From NCBI GenBank assembly GCA_019843655.1, contig JACDQD010000003.1:2544925-2608924 (forward strand): a stretch of DNA of 64,000 nucleotides, written 5' to 3'. The notes beneath the pieces are model-generated. The model saw only the letters and a list, made by a program, of their open reading frames with translations. It did not search any database and had not been told where the DNA came from. Made by a program: the position numbers and the translations under genes. This DNA is from Lethocerus indicus (Eukaryota > Arthropoda > Insecta > Hemiptera > Belostomatidae). Shown here in pieces: positions 25,890-39,686 of this stretch (the first letter of the stretch is position 1; every line of letters begins with the position of its first letter).

Positions 25890-28800
25890 GATTAGTCTTG
25901 GATTACTCTCAAACTACGTACCGGTCCGACATACGATCCCGGGGGCGGCAAACGGTATTCGGATATACGCGGGACATTAGGGCCGACGCCCACGACGACC
26001 GTTAGTCGTGAACTTGTTACAATTGGCCGGTTCGCACATCCGACAGTCGGCTGTAATTTAAGTCCACTTGTTATTTATTATGTAACATTCCCGATTGCCA
26101 TAACAAAATTGTGAATTCTACATAAATGCAGAAAGACCCGTGGGACGGTATGCACGCATCAATCATGTACTGATACTAACAAACAGGCCCAGCTAAACAC
26201 GATTCGTAACTACTTATTCGGTATTTAGTATGAATTCCTGGATAATATTTACACTCATAACTAATATATTTATCTGTATATTAGATAAGCATTCAGGGAA
26301 GCCCATAAAAATGTATACAATAGAGGCTATCTAGGCATTTTTTCAAGGTATTGCTCTATGCAATTTCTCGGACATTCTGTATGTATTGTAATTGACATTT
26401 GACATTGTGACTGATAATGTTAATGTAGGTGATATGCGTACATCTAATAACCGGTACAAAGGTCCAGTAGGGAGTTGTATGTTTGAAAATTGTTCGACAA
26501 TATTTATCAGCCAAACAGACGGTTCTACGAATTTCTCTGTGTTCTACGCTTTCACTGTGTCTACTTTCAATTGGAAAGGGTGTTTGTATCAAGCCGTTGT
26601 TACAGAAATATTCGGTCATAAAATGTGGTGACAAAATGTCAGGAATAAAAAAAAAATATTTTCTTTCATCGACGATAAAAAATTGAGGTGGCAACGAAGA
26701 ACGTCGCCTATGCAGACGTGGTGTACAATTCGAGCACCTGCACGTCGTAAGTCCGAGATAGAGAGCTCTAAAAAAAACAAAACAAAACGAGAAAAGGAAA
26801 GACGATTCGAATCCCCCAGAGCCATCAATGACGGAGAGTTGAAAACGTTTCGAAACCTCGTTCTAGGACATAAGAGAGAGGGAAGATTCGAAGCACGCGT
26901 GGGGACAAAAAACCGAATAGCCTTAATGGTCACACGCACCCGGGTTCAAACAATACTCAGGGCAGGAGTTGTGACGATCCGTCGGCGACTGCCAATCTAT
27001 CAAGCCCCTCAGAGAACGATGGGGGCATTAAGCTCTCAGAAACCAGTCCGATCTTAGACTTCAATAGGCGCGCTTTTTTTTCTTTTTTTTTTTTTTTGGT
27101 TTTCTACGAGCCATAAAACGGCTATTATTATAAAGGGGGCCTATCTCTCGCCGCCGCGGAGGTCCTTGAAAGTCACTTTCCAAACGTACGTTTTATAGTT
27201 GATGTAAGGGGCCCCCACAAAGACCCGGGCGTCGAGAAATTTTACTTCCAATTTAAGATATTTACCGGAGCGAAACCTCCTCTGGCGAGAAGCAGAAAAC
27301 GAGCACGGCGCGGCAATAAATAACCATAAGAGGGGCAGGAAGAAAGGGTGATGAAAATGTTTTATTGCTTATTAGGGGCGTCGTAATTCTATTGTAAAAT
27401 TACAATTAAAGTCGCCTCATTGAGCCGTTAATTAGCTCTGATTTATTGAAATGTTCGCGTAATGCTGCGGATTCCGGGTTTTTTTTAACTGCGTTCGGGA
27501 AAAAAAAGCCCTGAGCGAGCTCCATTCGAAGGGTTTATGCCCTTTCCTTCCGGGGCCCTCTCCAGTGTTGTCTACAACCGATGTTTCGCAACTCTCATAC
27601 TGGTTCCATCAACCTCTTGGAATTGAGACTTGTTTCTGTTCCCGTATTACCCTATATCCCTAAAAATAAAACACACACCCCGATAGAAGGACTTACAACC
27701 TTCGGGTCACTGCCATAAGAAATAGATGTCGACTCCGAACAGTAGCTCCTTCCTACGCTGCAAAGACTGTAGGAATTTTACAAAATCCGTACCTAATTCA
27801 GATGGTGGTGGTGAAGGGGAGTAGGTAGGGAGGATAAGCGGGCGCATACCTGTGCCCCGGTCAGCTTATTACTTTGTATGGGCCGACAGGCTTGTTTTCA
27901 GTTGAGGCGGGATGTGACACCTGCCACTGGGGCACATCTCATAAATATTGATGCGCCCGACCAATCGATGACACCGTTCACTACACTGATTTCACTCTAT
28001 TTATTTACAACGGCAATATATTACAACCGAGCCCCCCCCCCCGCCACATCAACGCTCTGTTTGTCACGGCCTCGTATAAATTTCAATCTGAATTTCAAAC
28101 GCCGGTACGACTCAATCGGAGGCCGAGGGGGCAGCGCCAATTTAAATCATTCTACTACCGCACTGGAATATTCTTTACATAATACATTTGGTAATTTATA
28201 ACAAATTATAAGTTAGCCAACTGTGCGCAGTATCGTTCTGAGTCTAACTCAGCTCAGAAGTTTGAACGCAAACCTAGTACTGGGCCATTGAGCCTCGGAA
28301 TATCATTTTTGCCCCTCTCCAATAGTTCTCAACAACGCTAACACTTGAGGATCAAGCACGACGGTACTTTGCGTTATTCGTCCGTTGCCGTCCGCGTCAA
28401 TTTATTGCACCTATATCTCGCAAAGCGCTCCGAATATCATCCGCTCTTTCGGCCGGTACAAGTTATCCCGCGCCAGTTTCGGTACCCAATAAAGTGAAAG
28501 TCAATACGGATACAAGGCGTACAATTTAACATAACATTTTTTTTATTACAGCGCCTATCACTCGGCGCTGAGTAACGGGGCGTGCATTTAAGACGGGAGC
28601 CGGTGAACCGTCGCACGGCGGCATATCGGCCCCCGACACAGTAACGGATTCTCTAAGAGGGTACGTATGCAAATTTCAGTGCACCGGCGGTTTTATACGA
28701 GGCGGACGACTATTTTGCATGCGTTCGGTTGAGCCGCTTTAGCATTAACCCGGGGGGCAGGGCCGGCTCTGCCCCACTGGGCGAGTCGGGGAGGAAACGT

Positions 28801-31800
28801 GGGCGGTAAAAAGGGTATCATTTCCTTTTTCAGTTTAACCCCGCTCGGCCGGTTCACCGCTCGAGGAATGAATTTAAAATTCTTATGAGCACTAAATCAC
28901 TGCCGTGCGGTTCAGTTGCACTGAAGTGATATCGATTATATCGCAAATGACCGGTGTTTCTCGGCGTTTTAAAATAGCAACTTTCCCATTATAAACATCT
29001 TAAATAAACTGCCCAGATACGATTTGTATTTTGCAAACTATATCCTGTGTATATTTACGTGTTCGATTAGGATATTATTAAATATTAAAAATATTGAAGG
29101 AATACAAATTGAGAATTGATTCCTTCAATTCTCTCTTGGACTACCGTACGAGGAACTTTTTTTTGCGATAATAAATGATCTAATAACGTCGTCACTGTAA
29201 TCACTGTAAAACCCCGAAAATAATCGTTCTATACGCGAGACTCGGTAAGGATAAATGCGCAGTCCGACATCTACTTTTCTAGAAATACGGAGTTTTTCGC
29301 AATGTACAGTGATCTTTTAGTTTTAATAAGGATGAATTGAGTGAAAGCGGTAGGAGAATTATGCGCTCGCTATGATTTGTTAAAATTAGTCGTCTATATT
29401 TTCCGTCGCTTCTTTCGATATTACCAACCGTATTGGGTTCGGTGCTGCCTAATAATAATACAATACCTAGACGTTATTTCATTCATATCTGATTGAATAG
29501 GTCAAGTGGTGGATAAGGTCAACGCGTGATAAAGTGAACGATTACAACTCGTCCCTCCCACACGTACCTAACGGGGTCAATTATTTCGGTCGGTTGACAG
29601 CTCTAGTTGGTATGATGGGACAGTCCCGCCTACAGGTACAGTTAGTCGGACAATTAATATACTCAGCTCTAAATAAACTCTATATTGTCGTGCTATAAAA
29701 GTGCGTAGGTATGAGGAGGGGGAGCGGCAACGGTAAGAGTCGAGAAGAAGGCTCTCCCTCCTGTAGGGGATATTGGGGTCTCCCAGGGGGGTTTCTAGGA
29801 CAGAAAATGGCATAGCTTCACGACAACAGCACGGAGAGCCAGGGCAGTGCCAAAAGTGAAGCCGCCCTCGCCAACGTGTCCTGAAACCAAAACTGACCAC
29901 CAGAAACGGGAACAATTAGCCGGCGACGGATCCGATCGGAGAAAACGTTTCTCGAAAGCCCCCACACTAGCCTCTATCCAATACGCCGTGCCCATACTTG
30001 AATACAATTACCACTTTTCACACTTTTATATACATACAATTATATACCAACTACTGTGCCCGACTTCACTCGGGTGGTTCAGTTTTAGAACTATTTACAA
30101 CGATAATTCATTGTCTTGATGACAGTTTTTAAGACGTATAATTGATTTCGAGACAAATACATTTCCTTAAAATAACTGTTCTTTGTACATACTAAGAAAA
30201 CTATATGCAATCGCTATTGGTTTAAAAGAAAACTAAAACACTGCTTTCCAGAATGTCTATTCGTTACCGCGTTATTCTGGGGCCCGTCATTATTAAATAT
30301 CAATATAATATTTCATGTTTTCTCTGGCGCTTATTTTCGTTTTCTATCTGCGAACCATTCTGAACAGTAGTGACTTTGGTCCTTCGAGACGATTTTAGTT
30401 GGCCAGATAAAAACAGGCGGGCGTTATTTTAATAGGGATGAGGGGGTCGTAAAAACTATCAGAGCTCATCCGATAAAACGGTAGCTCGTGACGAGCAGCC
30501 CGACGTCGCGGACGACCGTGCCACGACAATAAAGGTCTGGGGGGCTTCAAACAAACGTTTATATACGTCGGCGCCTCTATTCGCCAACACTATTTCCAGA
30601 CGACGTTCGCGGGACTATAGGCGAGATACCGTTCGAGGAATATCTAGTATAGCGTACTCTACAAGATAGGCGTTTTCTTCGAATCGTATTTCCTGCTAAA
30701 ATACATACGCCGATAGCAGCCTAATCGGCCTAGCGAATCCGGCCGCTCCCTCTTCTATTCCGAGGAAATTACGCTTCTTACTTACAACAGAGATTGAACG
30801 TCTGTAGTACTATCGACACTAATTAGCGTGAGTCATTATTCTGTAACACGATTTTAATACCAATCGACACCATCATTGCGAAAAAAAATTACATTACTTC
30901 GATCTATTTAACAGTATCGAATATTATAAATGAATAAGATTTATGATATAATTATAGGAATATAATGCAATTGAATTGGTCATTTCCCTCCAATTACACC
31001 TTTGTCCCTAACCTACTCCCATTTTATAAGGGCGTGTCGCCTCCAGTATTGAGGCACTCAATAATTAGTAATATTGAGAGCTAACCGATTGAATTTTCCA
31101 CCAATTCCGAATTATGATTATATATGTGGACAATAATAGAAAAGCAAGACTTAAAATTAACACGGGACCAAATAATTAGCCTTATATGTGACACGCAAGA
31201 AAATTCATATTTCGCTCGACAGTGTCATATTCTATGGGTATTTGATTACTATTCCAATGTATCGAGGCAAATTATATATAAATTATCCTATGAAATCGGT
31301 GCTGACGTCGCAACGAAAAACACCTTTGCCCGTAAACTAGACCCACGAGGTTATAAAATAAACAATCAAGTGGCAGCCAAATCAGAGAAAGGGTTATAAA
31401 AAAGACGTTATGAAACTATGTTTTGCCACGGATAGAAAGTAGCTCTGACAAGCGGGAATGAATAACTGGGAATGCTGGCAGAGAGTATCGGGGAAGTAAC
31501 GAAAGGGCGATGCCCCCGCAGGACCAACTTTGAACTTCGCCTAGGCCTCCACGGCCGTACGCGTATTCATAAATATTCAAAATGACAATACTAGAAATAA
31601 AATAATAATTATGGTTTATTGGAGCCAACAATGAGAAAAAAAACATTTGGAACATTTGGACGATTTGACCGAATCTAATTTAATATTGCACTGAAACACT
31701 AAAACTAGACGGGGAACTGACCATATCGATGAATAACGTTGTTAGTATACTTTTGGCTTAGTATTTTATTCACCTTCAGAGTAGGGTAGAATTCAAAAGT

Positions 31801-31933
31801 TCAAAGTTGATAAGTCAAATTAATACCAAAACCTACCTAATTTAAATTTTCATATTCTAATAGCCAAAGTTATTCTATTCTTGGGTCTAGATAAGGGTTT
31901 CTATTACTGTTAGAATTACCAGTTGAATTACCT

Positions 31934-31955
31934 GTTGAATTACTGTTAATTCAAC
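31934..31955. repeat. Perfect 9-bp hairpin next to 12-bp tandem units
   Basis: GTTGAATTA and TAATTCAAC are exact inverted repeats around a 4-nt loop (CTGT). Just left, the unit 'GTTGAATTACCT' is repeated with variations from 31912. No T-run follows, so there is no reason to call a terminator. Confidence 0.6.
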
Positions 31956-34900
31956 CTACCCGGGGTATGAAAACCCGCACAGTATACCTTCACCTGATGA
32001 CTTAATTGTACCTTATATGTTATACAAGAAATATGACGCCTAGCCATGAATGCCGAACGAATTTCTTCCGCCGCAATTTATACACATTTTTTGTACTTAA
32101 CACGGGAAACCCCTACGAGTTTCGACTTAATCAGTGCGATACCAATAGTGTCGTCTTGAATCAGCCCTATCTCTACAGAAGTAAACAACGGGGGCCTGGG
32201 AAAACAGTGGAAGAACAAGAAACGCGTGGGAAAACGTTTTATCAACAATCTTCTTCTATTCGCCAGTTTTTATCAGTACAAACCGTACATGTGTTTGCGT
32301 TTGTTGGACAGAACAAATTTCGGTAGTCAAGAAACGAACGGCCGCTATCCATTTGAACTTCGAGCTCGGGGTTAAGTTAGCAGAAATAAGTAAAACAGAC
32401 AAATATCATTAGCTGACGTTACGTTTAGATGTTTGATTACATCTTGCGATCTTGTTTCGTCTTTCTCTAGGCCGGTTTCCACCCCCAAAAAATATTTTTA
32501 AAACTACAAATATTACGATTTTATCGGAATTTTAATTTCCAGTTACAGATAAATAAATGTTTAGGCCAATTGGAGTCTCTTCTTTTTTGTGACTCATATT
32601 CGTCCCGTAAACACTCAGAAATTTGAATCCACCAAAACGTGATAAGAACTGTAGATAAGGACAAACGGCCGGCGTTCAAATTTGCTTGGAGCGAGACAAC
32701 AATTAGCGAAACGTTGACAGTTTTAACAACGGCGCTCCTTTATTTTGTTAACGGGCGTTATCATAAATTTTATTTACCGGCCTACTTCAGATCCGTCCAC
32801 AATTTCTGTGCGTGTCGGACCCCCTTGACTTCCACAGGGCGTCCAAGGTGTTAACTGCCAAGTTATTAACTAATTAAAATGAAGATAATTCAGACGAACT
32901 AACCGACTCATCGGACTGAACTCGAACTTACATTCCATTTATGGGCCGGTACTTTAATGAATGATCGGAAATTGGCAGTACGTTCAGAATCGGTGTTTAC
33001 ATCGGATCGAAGAGAGGTCGGTCGTGCACAAGAGGACGAGAAGAGTGAAATCGTCGGTCAAGTGAAATTCCGGCCGAAAACAATGGGCCCCATTTCGAAA
33101 CTGCCAGCGCGGGAACTCGGCAAAACATTGTCCGCGGCCGGTTACCGTTGTGAAATTCATAAAATGTTCCCAAAAGCGGCTCGCAAGTTACATAAGGAGA
33201 CGGGAGGTTGGGGCACGACAGACACACCGTCGGGATTTCAATCGCCCCAGGATCTTTCAATATGTATCGAGATAAATATTTCAGTATCATATTGATACTA
33301 ATAACGGATAAAAATGGCGATGCGAGCGACGATAATGCAAAGAGTAAATGATTATATCGCGAAAAAACTCTATTGAAAGAAAGCATCAAAAGGAATACTA
33401 GAAATGGGCTAGAATTGCCCGTGATTATCAATGACCATAACAATGAATATTATTTTAATACTAATTATTATTTTAAGGCACGTTCCGAAACGTATAAATG
33501 TCGAAGGACACTGTCGAATGGCACAAGGATGAGTGGAAAAGTTATACCAATATGTTGGACGACGGATAACCCAACTTTGGAGCCGGAGAAAATATTTTTC
33601 TTCAATTCGTTAGAGTACATTCCACTCCTGCTGAGGATACTCAGGATTGCTACGAAACCCCCCAGGTTAGAACAGTTTCAGAACGACTGCTTCAAAAGAT
33701 ATTCGCAGTACTTACTATGTTTCATATTAAACTTGACACTATCGGCGAGGTTTATTCTCAAACAACCGATATAAACTCCCGTCCCACCGGTAGCCCCCCC
33801 CCCCATAACATTTAGACACTAAAAACAGGAACTTGGACGTTTTTCAACGTTATATTTGACAAAAATATAACCGGCTATTTGCCGCGCGTTGTCGAGCACT
33901 AGAGGGAGGGGAACGATTACAAGAATGAGGTTGGTGAACGGTGGGCTCGTGGGCGTACCTCACCTCACGGAACAAGTTTCTGCAAGTTGTGTCCACATCC
34001 GCTCAAACAATTTTTTGTTTTCGTCTCAAGTTTATTTCCTTTTTTCGAATCATGAATTCCTAACAAGTGAATTTCTTATTGCCCTCCGAGTCGCTGACTC
34101 CTAAACGGCTGTACGTACTTGAACCCTCCCGGCTCCCTTTATATTCCCTAAATTACAGAAAACGGGCGCTCTTTCAACACTTCGAAACTTCAGTTTCTTC
34201 CGACAAGATCTTTCTACAAGTTGACATAATTTTACGAGCGTATTTTTATTTTTAATATTGGTTCGATACAAACATGGCCGAGTCTCGAGTTGGCTGAATT
34301 ATCTACGAGTGTGATGACCGTGACAAATTTAAAAAAAAGAGGTCGATTAATTACTTTAATTAAAGCGGCTCCAATTGGAGTGCCCATTTCGGTTTGTGAT
34401 TTGCGCCGTCTCCGACGAATTTCACAGTCCTCGGCGATACGCATTTCACGTTCTGTACTTTCGCTCATATTTGTCTGTTGAACGGGGAATAGAACCGACT
34501 CGAGGAAACCCCATTACACATTCAACACGGCCCCATGAATATTTGTTGCCTTTCAGGTTGGAAAGCCGGACGGCTTCCGCGGCCGGTCAATTACCAAAGC
34601 AATACAGTTTACTTCGGTCCTTACTTCAGACAATAATTTCGGTAGAAAATGAACGCAGTAATATGTAGTAAAATATAGTCACGTGGCCAAAATATATGCA
34701 ATTTTATTTTGGAACTGCAGCAGAATTAACACACCTGATTACAATACCTTATTTTTCAAGCGCTTACATACAAGATGGCAAGCAAAACTCATTACTCTCA
34801 TTATATTTACTAAATGCAAATTAAATAGTTTTCAAATAGACGCATTAATTTTATCTACAAATTCTTCCAATGTTATCCAAATCTGACGCTGGACAATTAG

Positions 34901-34990
34901 ATTTTATGATATTGGAAAAGTCCACTAATTCAAAACGTAATTTTAAATTAAAGCCTCCACAACTTAAATTTAGATAAAAAGAAGTAGAAA

Positions 34991-34996
34991 ACTTAC
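34991..34996 (-). promoter_or_regulatory. 5' splice site of the osp exon
   Basis: AAAG|GTAAGT on the minus strand fits the metazoan 5' splice consensus and keeps phase 0 for the following exon. Confidence 0.8.
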
Positions 34997-35077
34997 CTTT
35001 GTTCTGTTGATCGGGTTAGTGAAGTCCCAGCCGGGCGCCACGAACAGGTACCCGCATTTGATCACTTTGCGAGTTGC
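34997..35077 (-). CDS. osp: Internal coding exon of an outspread / MPRIP-family PH-domain protein
   Basis: This exon encodes 27 complete codons, phase 0 at both ends, including [16 protein letters not shown] followed by INRTK at the 3' end. The pattern 'GYLFVAP-x-WDF-x-NPI-x-RTK' matches the first strands of the N-terminal PH domain of outspread (insects) and MPRIP/p116RIP (vertebrates, 'GWLLLAP...DFDNPVHRS'). In the family the next residues are an RWQRR-type motif, which would lie on the next exon and was not found here. MPRIP-type proteins bind actin, RhoA and the myosin phosphatase targeting subunit, and act at the actomyosin cytoskeleton. On the minus strand the exon is preceded by a pyrimidine-rich tract ending TATGTTGCAG and followed by GTAAGT, close to ideal splice sites. 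The zinc-binding-like segment expected just upstream in the family was not seen, so the flanking introns are very long. Family assignment is from recalled homology, not a search. Confidence 0.85.
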
Positions 35078-35105
35078 CTGCAACATAGTAAAGAAATAAT
35101 TTTTC
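35078..35105 (-). promoter_or_regulatory. 3' splice site of the osp exon
   Basis: On the minus strand the T-rich tract ATTATTTCTTTACTATG runs into TTGCAG immediately before the first codon (GCA). A TTAAT-type branch sequence lies just upstream. The site sets the 5' boundary of the exon at 35077. Confidence 0.8.
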
Positions 35106-37777
35106 ATTAACGCCACAGTCACCGCTGCTGTTATTCCTAATTGGCCGCGACAATAAAATATCAAATCGAATATTATTATCGATACTATCGATTATATTGA
35201 TGAAGGTGTCAAGACGGATGTTTACGTACTGGTAAATTATTTCGAAGCTGGTTATTTATCATGCCCACCAGTTAAGATCTACGCTAGACCGTTTTCTCCC
35301 TAAAATGGACGTCCCCATGCAAACCAAAAATTTATAAAATAATCCGTAAACCTCATAAATATTTTATGGAATGTGTAAGGAAAAGTGACTCCAATTCGGC
35401 CGACTGGTATCCATTTTAAGGGAAAAGTTAAAAGTTTTAACTTTTAACAGTTTGTTAACTGGTGGCAATTAGGTTCTTAGGTTGGAGGGAAGGACCTGTT
35501 CTTTAATTGTATTACCGGGCGGGTCGATTCTGCCCACGCTTCCATTTCCAACGGACCCAACCAACCAACCAACCAACTCCAATACGAACATTACAACTTA
35601 CCAAGAGACAAAGTTCACCATATATTAACAGTAGCAGTAGAACTTGAAGAAAGGGGGTACCGATCAATAAGTACCATATACTACAATACACGATGAACAT
35701 TGATTTTAATTCACGATTACAATTTCTTGGCGATTTTCAGGAAGGTGACGCGAGGAGAGCCGTCGAATCGAAGGATCGGAGCGATGGGATATATTATCTC
35801 ACAGAATTACGCAATCATACCGTTATGATCGGGGTATCAGAAGATCTTGATTGCATACGAGACGGGGAATAAGACAGAAGAAAAAACAGATCGTACAACG
35901 CTATATGAAAGCGGATAACCCATTCAATATTGGAAAGTGGCCCCCGGCAGATTGACCGGATGGAACTGTTTCCGTTTCCGTTTCCCATTCACCTACACAC
36001 GATTCATTCTCATGACTACAAGGGACAGTTACAAAAAATATATATAAAAAGTCACGCAACTTTATGTTATCATTGAATGTTGTTTTTTTTTCTTCCGTTA
36101 GTAATTCCAGTTTGCCTACTGTCGTTCCCTTTCAGTAACTCGACATAGACCGGGATATTACTTCCTGGCTACTTAAAGTTAAATTAACTAATTTCGTGAC
36201 TTGTTAGACCTATCAGTATGATACAATTTGGCCTTATAAGTAATGCACGACGTACAAATATCGCCTTCGTCGAGCGCAAGTTAGAAAAATTAACAGAATA
36301 ATGACCATCTCCCCCAAGTCAATTAGTTTAGGATAAATCATGATTATATACTAAAACCTTAATTTCACTTTATATACTTAAGAAACTTTGTAATAAGTAA
36401 AAATAGAGTGTAATAATGCTGGAAAAAGTTGAAAATAAAAGCAGAACACAAGCCATTATGTCCTGGCCATTAATTTCATTTTTACTTCTAAGACGTGCAT
36501 TACTAATTACAAAGTTGTTACTTCAGGTGGTGTTAGAATCACAACTTTGCAATGAATACGAGTTTAGTGAAGTTCAGGGATATCAGAGGAGGGAAACAGC
36601 TACGTTGATATTTCAAACTTATCGACCTCCACGAATATCGGGGATAGGATGACGTCCTGGCTCCAGCGGCCGGAGCGGCGGAGAAACTCCCAAGAAACAT
36701 TGGGCCGAAACGAAAACTTCTCTGAATATCTTCGTGCTACGGGGGGGGGGCTGGATGACGCAATTGACCGAAAGGGGCAATGACGACGTCGGGCTACCAC
36801 CGGCGGCCGCCTCTCATCAGGTAAATTACCGCCGGCGCTGGTCGCAGAAATATTCATTTCGAAACGAATTCAAATCCCGGTGAACGCTGCTAAAAAAAAC
36901 ATTCGGCCCGTCACACACATTTCTTGTACGTTGACGAAAAAACGACAGTTAATTACGAGGGCGTAAATTATCCGCATTAAGCAAGAAAATTATTACTATT
37001 CAAGCTTAACGATAATACGCGTATATACGCGTGGCTATTAAAGAGAAGAATGTTGTTTTCATGTTTTCGTCTTTCGTGTTCAGGCTTTCAGAGTGTTCCG
37101 TCTCGGAATTTCAGTCTAAGTGCGGCGTATTTTCGGCATTTTAGGAGGACGTGAGATACTTCGAGTGAACTATTTATATCTGATATACAATACTTTATGT
37201 TATGTGTCGCCTATCTTCTGTTCTGCCTTTGTGCTTTATAATAGTGAGCTTTTAGCTGTTGTTCTGTATACAAATTTTAATTATTCTTATTGTTCTATAT
37301 TCTTCTAGTCGGTGGGAGTTATGCATAGATTTTGGTAGGTTCATGTATCCTGTGTATACTAAGCCGTGATATGTTTTTGAAATTTTCTGAATCTACACAG
37401 TACGAAAAGTGTGAAACGACACTTTATTCGACGAAATATGTACAATATGCGTATAATTGTCGCAGTTAAAATATAATAATGGGACGGACACTTCAAAGTC
37501 CCGTACTTTTTAATGATATTACCCGGTTACGTCACACACCACGGCACTCGCTGTACACGAGTTCTGTTCGCGCGTGCTTCAGTGAAACCGAGGTGTGAAA
37601 ACCCATCGGGATAAACGTTCGTCGTAATTAAAGGAAAGAATTCCCCTTTTTTTCTGAATACCACCCGGCCAATTCGAGAATAGCGTTTCCCTACCAAAAC
37701 ACGGTTGGCGGTTGAGATAAGGTCGTGGAGGACCGACGAATTGTACGCACAATTTGCGCATTAGAACCGCAGAGTGA
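35106..37777. other. No gene seen; intron upstream of the osp exon
   Basis: AT-rich, with the CCAA repeat at 35557-35577 and a G10 run at 36741-36750. No convincing exon. Confidence 0.5.
35557..35577. repeat. (CCAA)n microsatellite
   Basis: Five tandem CCAA tetranucleotides. Confidence 0.9.
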
Positions 37778-37870
37778 TGCTCGTCTCACGGAGATGATGT
37801 CATTTGTTGTGGAACGGGTCATCTGGAAGAAATTACATCGACAGTTGTTGTACTGACGTAGGACGCGTGA
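37778..37870. repeat. Local direct repeat, copy 1
   Basis: Aligns with 37986-38075. Shared blocks are GATGATGT, TGGAA, TGGAAGAAATT and CATCGACAGTTGT, followed by a TAC-GACGT block. I do not recognise the unit. Confidence 0.65.
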
Positions 37871-37985
37871 AAAAAAAACGGCAAAAAGTGTTCAATACTG
37901 ATTAATTACACTATTTCGCGACATTAATTACTCCGTTGTAGAATAAGAATATTAAAAAAAAATATCTATACAGTAACAATATTAT

Positions 37986-38075
37986 TTTTCGTCATCTCTG
38001 AAGATGATGTTTTGGAACCGCTTTATGGAAGAAATTTCATCGACAGTTGTGATACAGACGTGGCATCGCTGTGAC
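37986..38075. repeat. Local direct repeat, copy 2
   Basis: Second copy of the 37778-37870 unit, same orientation, offset about 205 bp, with several substitutions and two small deletions. The spacer is AT-rich with two A runs (37868-37877 and 37953-37961), which could be remnants of tails. Confidence 0.65.
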
Positions 38076-39671
38076 TGAAATTCTACTTGCGAAATACGAA
38101 CAGTTGCCAATAACAGGCCGCCATTAATGTATTCTAAGGTTGTATAGTCTAATATCAAACAATAAATGCAACTTAAACCGGTCTGCAAACAGGGTATTTC
38201 AATTTCGCGGGTAATAAAAATAAATGAGCATATATGCGCAGGTATTCCAAGTATATGGGGAAACGTGCCGGTTGGGGAACTGTCTGTCGGGCGTTGTGCC
38301 CACACGTTCTCCATAATAATTCAAACTCGAGCGAGAAATTCGACCTTGGAAGTCACGTTTTACAACTGGCCGGTAAACAGCCGCCGCCAACGGTGCTTGT
38401 TTTTCCACGGTGTCCGGCCGAGCGTAGAAATGGAAAACCATGGAAAATTGCCTATCGCTGAAACAACCGTAAATTGCCCTTTTCAAAAGGCCGAAACAGT
38501 TGAGGGCGTTTCCTTTCGGTGCGTAGTTGGGATTCAAAACGGGTCCGGAACTGTACCCGTCGGCAAATTACTAATAAGGGCGGAAACGTTTCTGTTTGTT
38601 TTCTCATACGGGTTGCCTTAAACAGTGTCCCTCAATATTGGAATTCATATACACGTTGGAAAGATTACATTGGCACACAATAAAGTCAGCACAGTCATAA
38701 ATAGTTATGATGATTATCACTGATATATCTGTTAAGTGTAAGTGTTACTTACTACTATCCCTTTTATGCACGAAGATGATACGTAGATACCTAGATATTT
38801 AAGGTCTCTATATAAAAATTAAGGGAAAAGTATATATATGTTTTCCTTATTGGTATTCAGCTCGACCAAAATCTAGTCTTCACCATTTGCCTCAACGCTT
38901 CGAAACTTATTAATTTCCTTTTCGGGAGAAAGGTCGATTTTTCCATTATTCCCGGCGTTTGTCTCGGTTACAATTAAAATATGAGGAAAGTGGACGGTGA
39001 AAATGGCCAGATTGGATCGTACAGTGGAGAAGATATCGCCCCTATCGGAGGAGAAACAGAGACCCCCCCCCCCTTGTCGTCGAAAAACGAAAACCGCGGA
39101 GGGAAACGAATACAAAAAAAGAAAACAAGAAAAAATGGGATTTCTCTTCAATTTCTCGGCCTAATTGTTTCATCCTTGGGGTTTGGAGAGCCGGAGGGGG
39201 GGGGGTGGCACGATCCAAGTCACGTTTCATATCTTCTTGTCCAGGCGCTTCAGTTATTTCACCTTGAATCCAGGATAGCTGGCGGCTATTTACGCCGCGA
39301 ATGGGATTCGAAATCGAAGAATGCGGATAATTGTTGTGCACACACGGGATTAGGAACGATGTCCAGTTATAACCGATTATCCAGTAATCGCGTACCCGGA
39401 ACAACGGAATCTCGGAATATATTTGGACGGACGCCATTCGAAATTATCAAACTTTCCCCCTCACCCCCCCAGACTCGATTGAGTCAATTATTACTAACAG
39501 ATTGCTTGCAGCGTCCGACACAAGTCGCTATTTCCTATTGATGGATTGAAAATTAAAAACTGCGATTTTATCGCTAGAAGAGCTCTTCGAAAAACCTTTC
39601 GCACTACGATATGTGACCATAAGATTTGGGTGAAAATAGGTTTATTTGATTCTTTATCAAAACATTTGTTT
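38076..39671. other. No gene seen; presumed intron
   Basis: Holds the longest open frame of the window (38981-39541, plus, 186 codons). It includes Pro/Gly-rich and Lys-rich low-complexity parts, has no recognisable domain, and overlaps an antisense frame of 131 codons. Confidence 0.5.
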
Positions 39672-39686
39672 AATTATCCTGTCGCA
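39672..39686. repeat. Left target-site duplication of the 39.7-kb Jockey fragment
   Basis: AATTATCCTGTCGCA is repeated without mismatch at 40056-40070 on the other side of the fragment, the expected footprint of target-primed reverse transcription. Confidence 0.8.

Larger units (their letters stand above)
24713..34990. other. 10-kb stretch without a recognised gene; presumed intron
   Basis: Contains the CCT repeat at 25860-25889, the 31.9-kb hairpin, C11 runs at 28032-28042 and 33794-33804, and two basic open frames (26683-27057 and 33373-33774, 124 and 133 codons) with no recognisable domain. The exon carrying the rest of the PH domain (RWQRR-type motif) was looked for here and not found. 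Confidence 0.5.

Noticed and set aside
26683..27057. Basic 124-codon open frame resembling a nucleic-acid-binding tail
   Set aside because: Arg/Lys richness comes from AGA/CGA-rich local sequence; no motif recognised and no start or splice context.
27835..27860. Minus-strand GGGGCACAG|GTATGC as a further ratchet site
   Set aside because: No pyrimidine tract; the upstream bases are purine- and G-rich.
37790..37860. Possible C/D-box snoRNA (GATGATGT ... CTGA)
   Set aside because: The C box has a mismatch, the second repeat copy lacks the CTGA box, and no clear terminal stem forms.
38981..39541. Longest open frame (186 codons, plus strand)
   Set aside because: No recognisable domain, low-complexity Pro/Gly and Lys runs, an overlapping antisense frame of 131 codons, and no splice or promoter support. 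Frames of this size arise by chance in 64 kb.
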